A stretch of DNA of 64,000 nucleotides from Mytilus californianus (lineage: Eukaryota > Mollusca > Bivalvia > Mytilida > Mytilidae). The stretch spans positions 12,392,321 to 12,456,320 of the forward strand of contig NW_026262659.1 in the NCBI RefSeq assembly GCF_021869535.1. The letters are read 5' to 3'. Below are positions 10,601 to 21,317 of this stretch, piece after piece. The notes beneath the pieces are model-generated. The model searched no databases. It was not told the origin of the DNA and was given only the letters and a program-made list of their open reading frames with translations. Within the stretch, counting starts at the first letter, position 1; each line of letters opens with the position of its first letter. A program made the translations under genes and the position numbers.

Positions 10601-12142
10601 ATATTTACATCAACAGATATAAACAATTCACCAAAGTCAAGGTGAGACAACAAAACTTAGTTGTAAGATCTCTGAAATTATTTACACGGTACAAGTTTTT
10701 CTAATTGTTGGAGATTGTATGGTGACAGTAACACCTGTAACTGCTTAACCCATTTCTTATGCACTTTGGTTCGATAAACTCACTGAATATCATACCACAT
10801 CTCCTTATTTTTATATGCATTACAATTTACATGTGCATGTAATTGTAAATAATATTTATATATATATATCAGAACAAACTTCATTGCGTCACTTTTATTT
10901 ATGCATCCTTTGGCACAATACAAGTTCTAAAATTACACAACATAAAACAACTAAATGTTATTTCAGATGAAAGTTTTGTTTCAGTTCCATTCATAGGATT
11001 TATTAGAATTTTGTATGTTTTGCCCAGTCCAATAATTAGCTCTATGTGCACGTGTTAATTGGAGACTTTTCTATCCCGTATAAGAGTTTTGGAACTAATT
11101 CTGTTTCTTTTTTTGAAAAAAGTGAGCAAACAAATCTTGCACATTTAAACCTTTGTCTGCCATCACACTGTCACCTGGATCACATAATTGAACTATTCTA
11201 CATCTTTCAACTATTTCACAGTCACTGGTACAACCAACATATGCATAAGAGACATAGTTGACTAAACCACCAGGTGTCGAACATACAAGTATTTTCAGTG
11301 TTTCTGTTTTTATATGATGAAAAGGTTGCCTGAGCTCTAGGAGCTTTAGGTTTTATCACGGGATATTCTGTGCTGTCAATAATAATCCAAGTTGTAGGAA
11401 ACTTTAATTCTAAGTTGGATGGCGAAAAATACCTGACTAAACCACTAAATGGCCAAGTGTTAGCCTCACGCCACTGTTTAGACATAAAAACAATCCATGT
11501 TTACACAATATTCTTAACACTAGTTTCAATCTAGAATCTAGACAGTTCAAAGTTGGTTGTATAATGCATCAATTTCATCAAAGTCATAAAAAAACTGATT
11601 TTCAAATGACACCCTAGCAATTTGAAAATATATGTATCTCAAACAATGTGCTGTTGGACCAAGTGTGGTCAAAACAAATAAAAATTTAGTATACAACTCT
11701 AAACTGGTATAAAAATGCATGGCTGTGTCACGTGTCTTCATTTCAAAATTTCTCTGCTGAAAATATAGGCATTGATGGTGTTTGCGTAATTCCATCTGTG
11801 AAGCTCAACATAAGCTCGGCAGTTGGTGGTGGACAGTCATAAATCCTGTCTGCAGTATGAATTACTTCTTCAGGAAAACCAACTTTACAATCAAAACTTT
11901 CCTCTAGATTTCTACTACAATATTCATCAAGTTTAGTTCTTTTGTTTTCACAGGAAACTGCCCTGATTTTTCTTTTTACGTACGATTCAGTCTCTTGCTT
12001 GGTCCAGGAAAATAGGCTGGGATTGGCAGTAGACTTAAGTCTCTGTATGGTGGGTTTGTGCCCTGAAAAAGGTTATAAAACATTAGTTTTTTGATAATTA
12101 AATGAACTTCCATTAGCAATGCATACTTTGTACAGAAGCAAG

Positions 12143-13125
12143 TTAACTCGTACCATTGTAAACTCGTACCACGTAAACTCGTACCAACGTAAACTCGTAC
12201 CACTGGGAAGTCGTACCAATCAGAACTTGTACCATTAAAAATATATTCAAAAATACGAAAGTTTTATGATTTTTTTTTTGGTAAACTAAATAAAAAAAGT
12301 TGAATTACTTGAATTTTATACTAGATTTTAATGAAAACTTAGACAAAAATACGAATGTTTTATGATTATTTTTTTTTTAAGCTTTATACAAAAAATTAAA
12401 ATATCTTTGAAATTTATACCAGATTTTAATGAAAACTTAGACAAAAATACAAATGTAATTTCTTAATTACCATGCTAATAAATATATTAAATTCCTTTGA
12501 TTGTGTGATTATTGGTTGATTATTAACTAATCAACTTGGTTTTTTTTATCTTTAACTAATCAACTTGTATAATCATATAAGCATGGTCATATTCTGCTGA
12601 AATGTGCTGAATATTGTATAAAAATAAATTTCATACTTTCTAACTGTTGGTCATAAACAATTTTAAACCTTTAAAACACAATCAATAAATTCTTTCATTA
12701 AATAAAATTCCTTTTAGAAACAATAGAAAAATACCCAAATCTATTCAATGTTACTGATTTGGAATGATTAAAAATTAAATCAAATAGTTGTCAGTAAAAG
12801 TTTAAAAAAGAGTCTATTCAAGGGAGACAACAAAGCCAATCTGCCACGGTTTTCTCTATCCAATTAGACAAGGAAAATTAGCTACAAATTGGTTATTGTA
12901 ATTTCAAATTATATACATTTTACAGACTTAAGAGGTATTGAGTGAAATTAAAGTATATATTCATCATTAAACACTATTTGAATGCATTTAAATAAGTGGG
13001 TACGAGTTTACAATGGTATGAATTTACCGTGGTACGAGTTAGCAGTGGTACGAGTTTGCATTGGAACGAGTTTTTGTTTAGTGGTACGAGTTGACATTGG
13101 TACGAGTTACAATGGTACGAGATAA
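12143..13125. mobile_element. ~980-bp inverted-repeat element built on TGGTACGAGTT iterations
   Basis: The left end (12147-12236) is a string of ctcgtacca motifs spaced ~15-17 bp; the right end (12998-13121) is the same string inverted (tggtacgagtt). The outermost arms match as ctcgtaccattgta(a)actcg. The ~760-bp interior is AT-rich without ORFs. Flanks read TTAA on the left and ATAA on the right, so the target duplication is unresolved. It sits inside the intron of the transposase relic and is probably a non-autonomous DNA transposon. Confidence 0.7.
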
Positions 13126-13654
13126 CTATAATTCCTTTGTACTCGTAACCTGGCAAAATATTAACTAGATTTATTCATTACAATCTTAAAACTATGTTAG
13201 CCTGATTCAATGTACATCAAAATGTATGTTATGTAAATCCAAAGGACAAACAATGAGAGATGTATGCAACAAACATACATTGTTTGTACCTAAATAACTA
13301 TAATATAGATGAGAGCATGTCATTGTTTTGTTCCTGTTAACAATGTCATTGATATTTTTCAAGAAAGTCTACGAGGCATAGCTTATGCATTCCTGTCATT
13401 ACTACATAAGCATAATTACTGCTAAAATAATTCTCAGTATGATATACCTCTTGTAAGAAATCATTATAATTGTAGCAAGCACCAAAAAATCTCAAACAGA
13501 TCACATTGAATCGTAATCCAAAAAATTATGACGTCTTGAATTAACCACCCCCTTTTATTCTAAAACGATAATTGCGGTTGTAAACTGACTTTGGTTTATT
13601 CGCATGGCGATTACATATATAACTATATATTTTAAAAAGAAAATAGAGTTTTAC

Positions 13655-13866
13655 CATGAATAGTTTCCTGCACGTAGTCTTTTTTAGTAAAATGTGCCTT
13701 GCAAACAACAGCTGATTGAGATGGACTCCACGATTTCATCGTGTTCTCGTCCAATCTGCGTATGGGCCATGGCGTTGATCAAACTTTTCCTTCTTTTTAA
13801 GTCATTTGGAAATGCATGTCCTCCTCTTAAATGACATCCAGGTACACAACAACAAGTACTTGGCAT
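13655..13866 (-). pseudogene. THAP-domain first exon of the transposase relic
   Basis: ATG at 13866-13864 opens MPSTCCCVPGC, the C2 half of a THAP C2CH finger. It is followed by FPNDLKRRK, the usual hydrophobic-basic stretch. The second half (CKAHF, giving Cys-x2-His) lies in another frame, so a one- or two-base indel falls between about 13750 and 13790. The exon ends at 13655 with CATG|GTAAAA. THAP domains bind DNA near transposon ends. An alternative is a host THAP gene with a sequencing error, but the downstream DDE breaks argue for a dead transposon. Confidence 0.75.
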
Positions 13867-14430
13867 CGTTAATTAAAAATGCAACTGTAATAGTTGCACA
13901 GTGCAGAAACCGGAAGTTGAAGAACAGGATCGGCTACCACGGCGCCACCTATTCAGGAACGATAATTTGCTACTTTATATAACTGCGAAATAACAATAAC
14001 GTTAGACGGGTTCGCGTGCATAAACAGAAATGCGCTTTAAATTGGATAATATAATTCATGTTCAGTCGACCTTTAATTATTATATCAACGACTGAAATGA
14101 TTTATAAACATCTAGATTGCAGAAAACACTCGAAATTAACCCGAGCTCTTTCCACACGGAATTCAAATAATTCTAGTTTGTCAATCGGTTGACTGCTTAT
14201 AATGTAAAATACAAATATATCAAAAGTTTTTAAAACTAACAAAACACAATGATCGTTTCTCTATTTCCCAATGTAAATGAAATGAGACAAAAAACATTTT
14301 ATACCACAATAAGAAGAGGAGAGAATCAACATTTTCCGGATCTACTTGGAGCTAAATGACCCCCCACGTAGATAAGTTGGATATCGCGGAAAGAAATATT
14401 AACACGGCAACTAGAAAGGCATTAAAGCAC
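13867..14430. other. no recognised gene
   Basis: Sequence 5' of the THAP exon; would contain the transposase promoter and 5' transposon end, but no TIR partner to the 10.8-kb side was recognised. Confidence 0.4.
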
Positions 14431-14434
14431 TGCC

Positions 14435-14590
14435 TTTAAAAATGCTTGTTTTGGCCCCTATTTCCTTAACAGCTGGGACCATCACCCCAAAAACAATCTC
14501 AACCTTCCTTTTGTGGTATTGAACCTTTTGGTTATATTTCATAGAGATCCATACACTTAAACTAAAGTTATTGTCTGGAATCCAAATGTA
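14435..14590 (+). repeat. dispersed repeat E
   Basis: 'aaaatgcttgttttggcccc', 'ccttccttttgtggtattga', 'catagagatccatacactta'. Matches other E copies. The 105-residue minus-strand frame over it is a by-product. Confidence 0.75.
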
Positions 14591-14847
14591 TGATTTGAAT
14601 TTATCTTTGAAGTTATTGGGTACTACACACGTAGTGTACCCTATGGATATCCGTTGAAGATTTTTGTCATAGGGTTGCTGTCTCATTGGCATATACCCAC
14701 ATCTTTTTATATTCATACTATGATACATACATGTAGTACAATATGTAGGAAGTGTAACTGAACCTCAAAATTTTCAAAACATGATGACATGTAACATAAA
14801 TGCATTTCTGTTCATAAATATAATAAATCTATTAGGAAATATTTACT

Positions 14848-14896
14848 TATATATATATATATATACATGATCTATATTTATATATATATATATATT
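14848..14896. repeat. (TA)n microsatellite
   Basis: Two TA runs separated by 'catgatctatattta'. They flank the left end of the TIR element at 14897. Confidence 0.9.
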
Positions 14897-15640
14897 AGTC
14901 AGGGGAATTACTGAAATGAGTGATCTTAAATCACTGATTCAAGTAACATTTTGTCCAGAAATGTTGGAAGTAAGAGTTGTCTTTCTTTAATAATCACCTA
15001 TTTAAGTATTATAAATAAATAACTAGACTAAGCATGCTTAGTGATTTAATTTTGTTGTAGCTTTAAATATATAATACTAATGATCCAGGGACTAATTGTG
15101 TTGCTAAAATTATCAGAACCAACATCTGTGTTCATAAGATGACCGGCTATGTCAGGTGATGACCCTGTACTGAATCTGGGATAATGACATGAAAATCACT
15201 TGTTTAAGTGGATACCTCTAAGACTATTTTCTTCCAAAAAAATCACTTCTTTAAGTATTATCATTTTGATTACCCCCACTAATTTCAACACCCATGAACA
15301 GTGAAATTTTGATCGAGAACAATAAAATTTTATCACAATTATAATCTCTAAAACCTTGAATTTTACAGGAAAAATACTCCCACTGGCACTGTTAAATTAT
15401 AAGCCTTCATTTTTAACTTTTTTTCAACAAATATAGAATTTACAGCTGAATGATTGCATCAAAAGGCATAAACCTTGCTACTTAAAACATGCAAAAGGTT
15501 CATTTTTTTCAATTTTACTAATAATAGGATATAATCTAAACTTGTATGTTTAAAATTTTGGTAACCTACAAAATCAAAGAATTTCTAATTTGCTACTTAA
15601 ATGAGTGATTTATAAACCTATTTCAATAATTCCCCTGACT
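14897..15640. mobile_element. 744-bp TIR element (mariner-like MITE candidate)
   Basis: The left end agtcaggggaattactgaaa (14897-) and the right end, read in reverse complement from 15640 (agtcaggggaattattgaaa), match over ~21 bp. A further inverted match (taaatcact) lies just inside. Both flanks are TA-rich repeats, consistent with TA target preference of the Tc1/mariner group, but the TA flank makes the duplication uninformative. No ORF; non-autonomous. Confidence 0.75.
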
Positions 15641-16545
15641 GTATATATATATTATAGACTTTATAGTAACAATGTTGCAATTTTTTATGATTAAACTGAA
15701 CATGTTAATGAACCATTGGCTGTTGCCTGTAGTCCAAATAAAAAATTCAATAAAAAAAATCCCATAAACTAATTAAGATACAAATATACATGTACATAAA
15801 TTTTGAAAATTACTATCAAAAGTGTAAACACATATATATATATAATATCCCATTTAGTTTTATTTAAAATTACCTCAGGAAATAGTTTCTGGTGATTTCT
15901 CCCATTATCAGGTATAAATCTAGCTGGAATGTCAGACCTTTTTAATAGGACAATCCCTCAGACATAAGAGAACCGGTCCTAATGTTCTAGTGAGGAACCT
16001 TGGCCCTCTCACGTCAAGTAGTGGTAGACAATTTCTGAAAGACAATTCAACAATAAACATTGATTTCAAAAAGTTCAGATAAGACTAATTAAAAGTGAGG
16101 TAACTAAATAGTTCTTTAATCCAAACAAATTTTAGATCTAAGGAAGTTAAATACATGAAATACAAACAGTAACAATTTTCAGACCTGCCAACTCGAGATC
16201 TGATATCAATACACATCTTGAACCAAATTTTATTCAATGGCTTACAGGAACATAAGATACTGATTAAATTTAAAATACTTTCAAATTTCTTATCAACTGC
16301 TTTAACTTGATAAATCACATTTCCCACATTAATTAATAAAAGAAAATTTAATATAAGTTTGGATTTACAAAAGGAACTGTACATGTATGCAGAGTATATC
16401 TAAAATAATGAAGTTGTTCGCCCAACCTTTTCTTAATTCAAGGACAAATAACATATCAAAAGTTGGCAGTTGATGATTAAAATGGTGTATAAAGTTTCTG
16501 CAATTCATAGAAACACATCATAATATACAAAATGTATCATTCATT
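15641..16545. other. no recognised gene
   Basis: AT-rich sequence. The 99-residue minus-strand frame at 16085-16384 has no recognisable motif and unremarkable composition; not annotated as a gene. Confidence 0.5.
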
Positions 16546-16549
16546 TGAC

Positions 16550-16670
16550 ATGATTACTGTGATATCCAGTGGCAAGTGTTTCATAAATATTCAGTAAACA
16601 AATTTCAAATAATTCTTATAGTTAGGCATGTATGGGTTTTGCTCATTGTTAAAGGCTGTACAGTGAATTT
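16550..16670 (+). repeat. dispersed repeat D followed by a G fragment
   Basis: 'gatatccagtggcaagtgtt' then 'tcataaatattcag' (D), followed by 'gttttgctcattgttaaagg' (G core, compare 10495-10515). Confidence 0.55.
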
Positions 16671-16819
16671 CAATAACGGCCGGGTACCAGTCTATACACG
16701 CCCGCGTTCCAATGTCGTCAAAACTATTTTTGAGAAAACCCCTCAAAGCGACCGTTTCCAAGGCGCTCGTCGTTAGAAACATGCGTTAAAATATGCGCAC
16801 TGTTAAAGGGCCGAGCCAC

Positions 16820-19384
16820 CTCAAATGGCCTTTAGCACTTATGCCCATTACTTTTTTAACCATGGCGTTAACAGTTTCTTTTCGACTTATGAGTTTGAAT
16901 GCCCCTTTGTCGCCACTATTTTTTTTTACCCATACGAGTTTGTCAGCATAAGATGAGGGGATGGGGAGAACTGTGGTACCTTGTATGTCACGTATTCCTA
17001 TTAAACTATTGCCGGCTGGCAAAACTAAGAGATTCACCACGTTGGCCATGATACCAGAGGTAGAAGAAGACATTGCCACAAATATGGCTCATAACACTTA
17101 TGCCTAGCCTAGACCTATACGACTTTGTCAGCATTGGGTGAACAGGGGAAGGAGGGGTACCTAGTATGTCACAGTCTGACTTTACTCTTGCCGCCTGGCC
17201 AAAGTAAGAGACTCTCCACGTTGTCCATGTTACCAGAGGTAGAGGTCGATATAACCTCAAAAATGGCTTAAAGGAGTAATGCCCAAGACCTTTACGAGTT
17301 TGTCAGCATCGGGGTGTGAAGGGGGTGGGAGAACTTGGTATGTTGCATAGAAAGACTTAACTATTGCCGGATGACCAAACTAAAAGATTCTACACGTTGG
17401 CCATGATACAAAAGGTAGAGGAAGACATTGCCTCTAAAATGGCACTTAGCACTTATGCCCTTGGCCCAAACGAGCTTGTCAGCATTGGGTGAAAAGGGGG
17501 AGAAGGGGTACTTAGTGTCACATAGTGTGACTTAACTATTGCCGGATATAGCCAGACTAAGATATTTCCACGTTGGCCATGGTCCCATACAATACTTTAT
17601 TCTCTTTAATCAAATACTACGACTGGAAGAGGGAGACATTGCCTCTAAGATGGTCTATAGCATTTATGCCCTAAGCCCGTATGAGTTTGTCAGCATACGG
17701 TTGAGGGGGGAGGTTCCTGGCATGTCACATAGTCCGACTTAATTATTGCCGGCTGGCCATACTAAGATCTTCTCCCTATTGGCCATGATATAAGAGGTAG
17801 AAGACATTGCCTCTAAAATGGCCCTAAGCACTTATGCCCTTGACCCATACTTGTCAGCATTTGGTCAATGGATTTTGTTTTTGTGGGGGGGGGGGGGGGG
17901 GTTGTACCTGGTATGTCACATAGTCTTTATTTACTATTGCCGTCTGGTCAAACTAAAAGATTCTCCATGTCGGCCATGGTACCAGAGGTAGAGGTAGATA
18001 TTGCTTCTTAAATAGTTCGTTGCGCTCATGCCCTAGACCCGTACGAGTTTGTCAGCATAGGATGCAAAGGGTAGGGGGAACTGGTAACCGTATGTCACAT
18101 AATACAATTTAACTATTACCGGCTGGCCAAACTAAAAGATTATTTACGTTATCCATGATCCCAGAGGTAGAGGTATACATTACTTCTAAATTAGTCCATA
18201 GCACTGATGTTTTAGACCCGTACGAGTTTTCAGCAGAGGGTTTTGAGGTACATGGTTTGGCTCATTGTCCAACTTTACTATTGCCGGCTGGTCATGATAT
18301 AAGAGGAAGAAAACATTGCCTCTAAAATAGCCTTTATCACTTATGCCCTTGACCCATACGAGCTTGTCATTATTGGATGAAGGATAGGGGTACCTGGCCA
18401 TGGTATGTCATATAGTCTGACTCAACTATTGCCAGCTGGTCAAACAAGAGATTCTCCACGTTGGCCTTGGTTCCAGAGGTAGAGGTAGATATTGCCTCTG
18501 AAATGGATCATAGCACTTATGCCTTAGACTCGTACGAATTCGTCAGCATGGGATAAAAAGGGGGCATCGGTTATGTCACAAAGTCCAACTTAACTATTAC
18601 CGGCTGGCCAAACTAAAAGATTCTCCACGTTAACCATGATACAAAAGGTAGAGGAAGACACTGCCTCTAAAATGGCACTTAGCACATATGCCCTTGGCCT
18701 AAAACGGGCTTGTCAGCATTGGGTGAAAAGGGGGAGAAGGGATACCTAGTGTCACATAGTATGACTTAACTCTTGCCGGATATAGCTAGACTAAGAGATT
18801 TCCACGTTGGCCATGGTCCCATACAATATATTCTCTTTAATCAAATACTACCAGAGGAAGAGGGAGACATTGCCTCTTAGATGGTCTATAGCATTTATGC
18901 CCTTAGCCCGTATGAGTTTGTAAGCATACGGTTGAGGGTGGAGGTTCCTGGCATGTCACATAGTTCGACTTTACTCTTGCCGCCTGGCCAAACTAAGAGA
19001 CTCTCCACGTTGTCCATGTTACCAGAGGTAGAGGTCGATATAACCTCAAAAATGGCTTAAAGGAGTAATGCCCAAGACCTATACGAGTTTGTCAGCATTG
19101 GGGTGCGAAGGGGGTTGGAGAACTTGGTATGTTACATAGAATGACTTAACTATTGCCGGATGACCAAACTAAAAGATTCTCCACGTTAACCATGATACAA
19201 AAGGTAGAGGAAGACACTGCCTCTAAAATGGCACTTAGCACTTATGCCCTTGGCCCAAACGAGCTTGTCAGCATTGGGTGAATAGGGGGAGAAGGGGTAC
19301 CTAGTGTCACATAGTATGACTTAACTCTTGCCGGATATAGCTAGACTAAGAGATTTCCACGTTGGCCATGGTCCCATACAATAC
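16820..19384 (+). repeat. ~180-bp satellite-like array, left part
   Basis: About 14 diverged monomers spaced ~135-215 bp. Each has 'cattgcctctaaaatggc', 'cacttatgccct', 'cc(c/a)(g/t)tacgagtttgtcagca', 'tatgtcacatagt' and 'actattgccggctggcca'. Above this is a higher-order period of ~1.79 kb: the block from ~17180 reappears from ~18973 (catacaatac at 17586 and at 19375). A poly-G run sits in one monomer (17885-17901). Short frames on both strands (for example 16786-17079 minus, 18186-18401 minus) recur because monomers recur; no protein family recognised. The array is split at 19384 by element 1. Confidence 0.92.
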
Positions 19385-20512
19385 TGTAAGGTACTGGGGA
19401 ATGTTATACTGAAACAAATAGTTTTTAAATTGTGCGGTGTAATTTATAAAAAATACTTAATTTGTGGCAAGACTGACAAATATTTTATAATGATTTTTTA
19501 CAATTGTTGCAGTAATTCACTATACTTATTACTATGATCACAAGTCAAAATTCAAGTTTTTACCAAATATTATCTTTTAAACTTAACGGTTGTGGTCTTA
19601 CGCATAGTAACTTGGCTCGCAGCGAGCAAGGGAAACATTTTACATTTGTAATCAAAGATATGGCATTAATTTACTATTTTTTATGGATTTCAGAGGCCAA
19701 AGTTTCACTTTTTGCCAATAAATTACAGGGGGAGGCATTTCATTAGCCAACACATAGTTTTACAAGTTAGGTGTGTACATATGTTGGTACTAGGGTGATA
19801 TATATCCAGTAAAGCAACTGATTTTATGTGAAAGCTCTGGAATTTGAAATGAGTTTGTCATTGTTTACATTTTTTTTTGTGTACAAGTGTTACGGCAGGG
19901 AATGTATGTAATTACTCATGGGTTACCTTCTTCATGCTATATATCATGTAATTCCCGTATTAAGGATCATTTCTGGTAACCAAATATTCATATTTAAACG
20001 TCTGATATGCCTGGTATACATAGGGAAATACTTTAACTGCAATTGTTTACTGACCGGCGATTTTGCCGTCTGCCATTTTGTGGGGAATGAAACGTTGATT
20101 TTATCTCTCTTAATACCAATTCGTCCCCTGGACAATTGATCTAATATTGTATTTTTAATACCACACATTTAATATCTTATGGTTATACCCTGCCGGACAC
20201 AAATATATTGTAAATATTTAATTGGTTGTGATGAACTATGTTTTAATGTTATTTACTTCTATTTACTTGCGAATATCGTCTGCTAAATTAATGTGCACGC
20301 AGTGGTGTCCGATTGCATATTTCAAGTTATTTTATTGATATTATGAGCTCTATTGTTTAGTTTTAATGTTTTATGTTAAAGGACAATCATAGGACAACTC
20401 AAGATGATTTCAATACTATGTTTTTCAATATGGTAATTTTGTATAGTTCCGGCTTCCCGGAAAGGACAAGTAACTATTGGATTGGTATGTCACGTGACAC
20501 TTATGACTTTTG

Positions 20513-20545
20513 TATATAAACGCGTGAGCATTCAGTAATGGCAGA
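20513..20545 (+). promoter_or_regulatory. element 1 core promoter candidate
   Basis: TATA-like tatataa at 20513-20519 follows a cacgtgac E-box-like motif (20491-20498). An initiator-like TCAGT lies at 20532-20536; transcription would start about 20534-20545. The same arrangement is present in the 3' LTR (tatataa near 30236). Motif-based inference only. Confidence 0.5.
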
Positions 20546-20621
20546 TAGCCCAAAGTTCTGCTGGCGGCAAGTTCAAAAAGTTCACTATCATTAAAATTGT
20601 AAACAAAACAGTAAAAATAAG

Positions 20622-20634
20622 CTTAAGGTGAGCA
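20622..20634 (+). promoter_or_regulatory. splice-donor candidate in element 1 LTR
   Basis: CTTAAG|GTGAGCA: exon would end at 20627 and the intron begin GTGAGC at 20628, a near-consensus 5' splice site ~85 nt after the predicted start. It would pair with the acceptor before ORF3 (26707) to remove U5, PBS, gag and pol. Confidence 0.5.
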
Positions 20635-20822
20635 TAAGGATTAATATGGAATATTAGTGGCCGTCTTTTTGTACAGTAAGCTATCTCCCACCACGTCGGA
20701 CACCACAAATATGAATTTAGATCGTAATTTAGTTCCTATGCACTATGATATATTGTACTGTATGCAAGTATTAGAATTGTCATAATTCGTTATTTATTCA
20801 AATATATTTAAACAGCTCCACA

Positions 20823-20828
20823 AATAAA
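20823..20828 (+). terminator. polyadenylation signal in LTR R region
   Basis: AATAAA within 'caaataaaactg', ~290 nt after the predicted start; the equivalent is present in the 3' LTR near 30544. Confidence 0.6.
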
Positions 20829-21142
20829 ACTGTTAACATTGAAATGATATTCTATCTTTATCAATCTTGGATACATATAAAAAGGAATATGCATTTACAC
20901 TGGTAAAACAACTTGAGCTGGAGGACGCTCGTTCGAAATTAAAAACTATGGAAAGCCGTTAGCAACACAAATAGCACAATAACAAATAAATACAAAGGAA
21001 GCCGTTTAATACACATGCATTAACCAAACAGAGGAACTATATTTAAACACAAACTGAGGTGCTCCGGGGATACTGCATTTTATGAGTGTTCGTATGTAAA
21101 CTGCCCAGTATAGGACATGATACTCTCGGGTGGCTTACAATT

Positions 21143-21160
21143 TAGTGTCAGAAGTGGGAT
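21143..21160 (+). promoter_or_regulatory. element 1 primer-binding site (tRNA-Leu type)
   Basis: tagtgtcagaagtgggat begins 3 nt after the LTR. It matches the complement of the 3' end of the tRNA-Leu(CAA) type (PBS expected to begin TGGTGTCAGAAG) with one mismatch at the second base. tRNA comparison is from memory of vertebrate tRNA-Leu. Confidence 0.75.
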
Positions 21161-21317
21161 GCTAAAATTCTAATTAGCATCCAGGATACGAACCTTGGAA
21201 TAACCTGTCAACTAAACAATGTGGTTTAAGCCCGACGTGGTGGATTTACTGTACAAAAATAATTATAACTAAAAAAATATGAAACAACAAATAAAATTAA
21301 AAGTCTTTATTTAGAAT

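Larger units (their letters stand above)
10899..13866 (-). pseudogene. decayed THAP + DDE_Tnp_4 transposase (PIF/Harbinger-ISL2EU type)
   Basis: A DNA-transposase relic read on the minus strand, assembled from several frames. Exon 1 (13866-13655) encodes a THAP zinc-finger start (CCCVPGC, AFPNDLKRR) and, after a frame change, the THAP end (W-SPS-SAVVCKAHF-KKDY). A GT donor follows (gtaaaac). Exon 2 starts after an acceptor (ccttttt-cag, AG at 12064-12063) with the post-THAP motif LKSTANPSLFSW. A segment with FYTSLELY follows, then the DDE domain: IIIDSTEYP (first Asp), YKNRNT, a TSD motif (second Asp), CDPGDSVMADKG (third acid), and near the end FMLCNF-CIVPKDA before TAA at 10901-10899. An AATAAA overlaps the stop. 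At least four frame changes and one in-frame stop are present, and the helix-turn-helix region seems missing. No TIRs were found. Family identity is from motif knowledge; the decay is seen directly. Confidence 0.82.
19385..21139 (+). repeat. element 1 5' LTR (1,755 bp)
   Basis: Begins tgtaaggtactggggaatg and ends gggtggcttaca. It is unusually long for a Ty3/gypsy LTR. It contains a TATA-like promoter near 20513, a splice-donor-like site at 20628 and a polyadenylation signal at 20823. Short frames inside (for example 19918-20139) match the copies in the 3' LTR and are not considered genes. Confidence 0.97.

Noticed and set aside
16786..18401. Minus-strand frames with a recurrent DKLVWVK motif as a gene family
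   Set aside because: Frames are interrupted in most monomers, recur with the satellite period, and match no family I know.
19918..20168. Small ORFs in the element 1 LTRs as a regulatory gene
   Set aside because: Present in both LTRs by descent but overlapping on both strands, short and without features.
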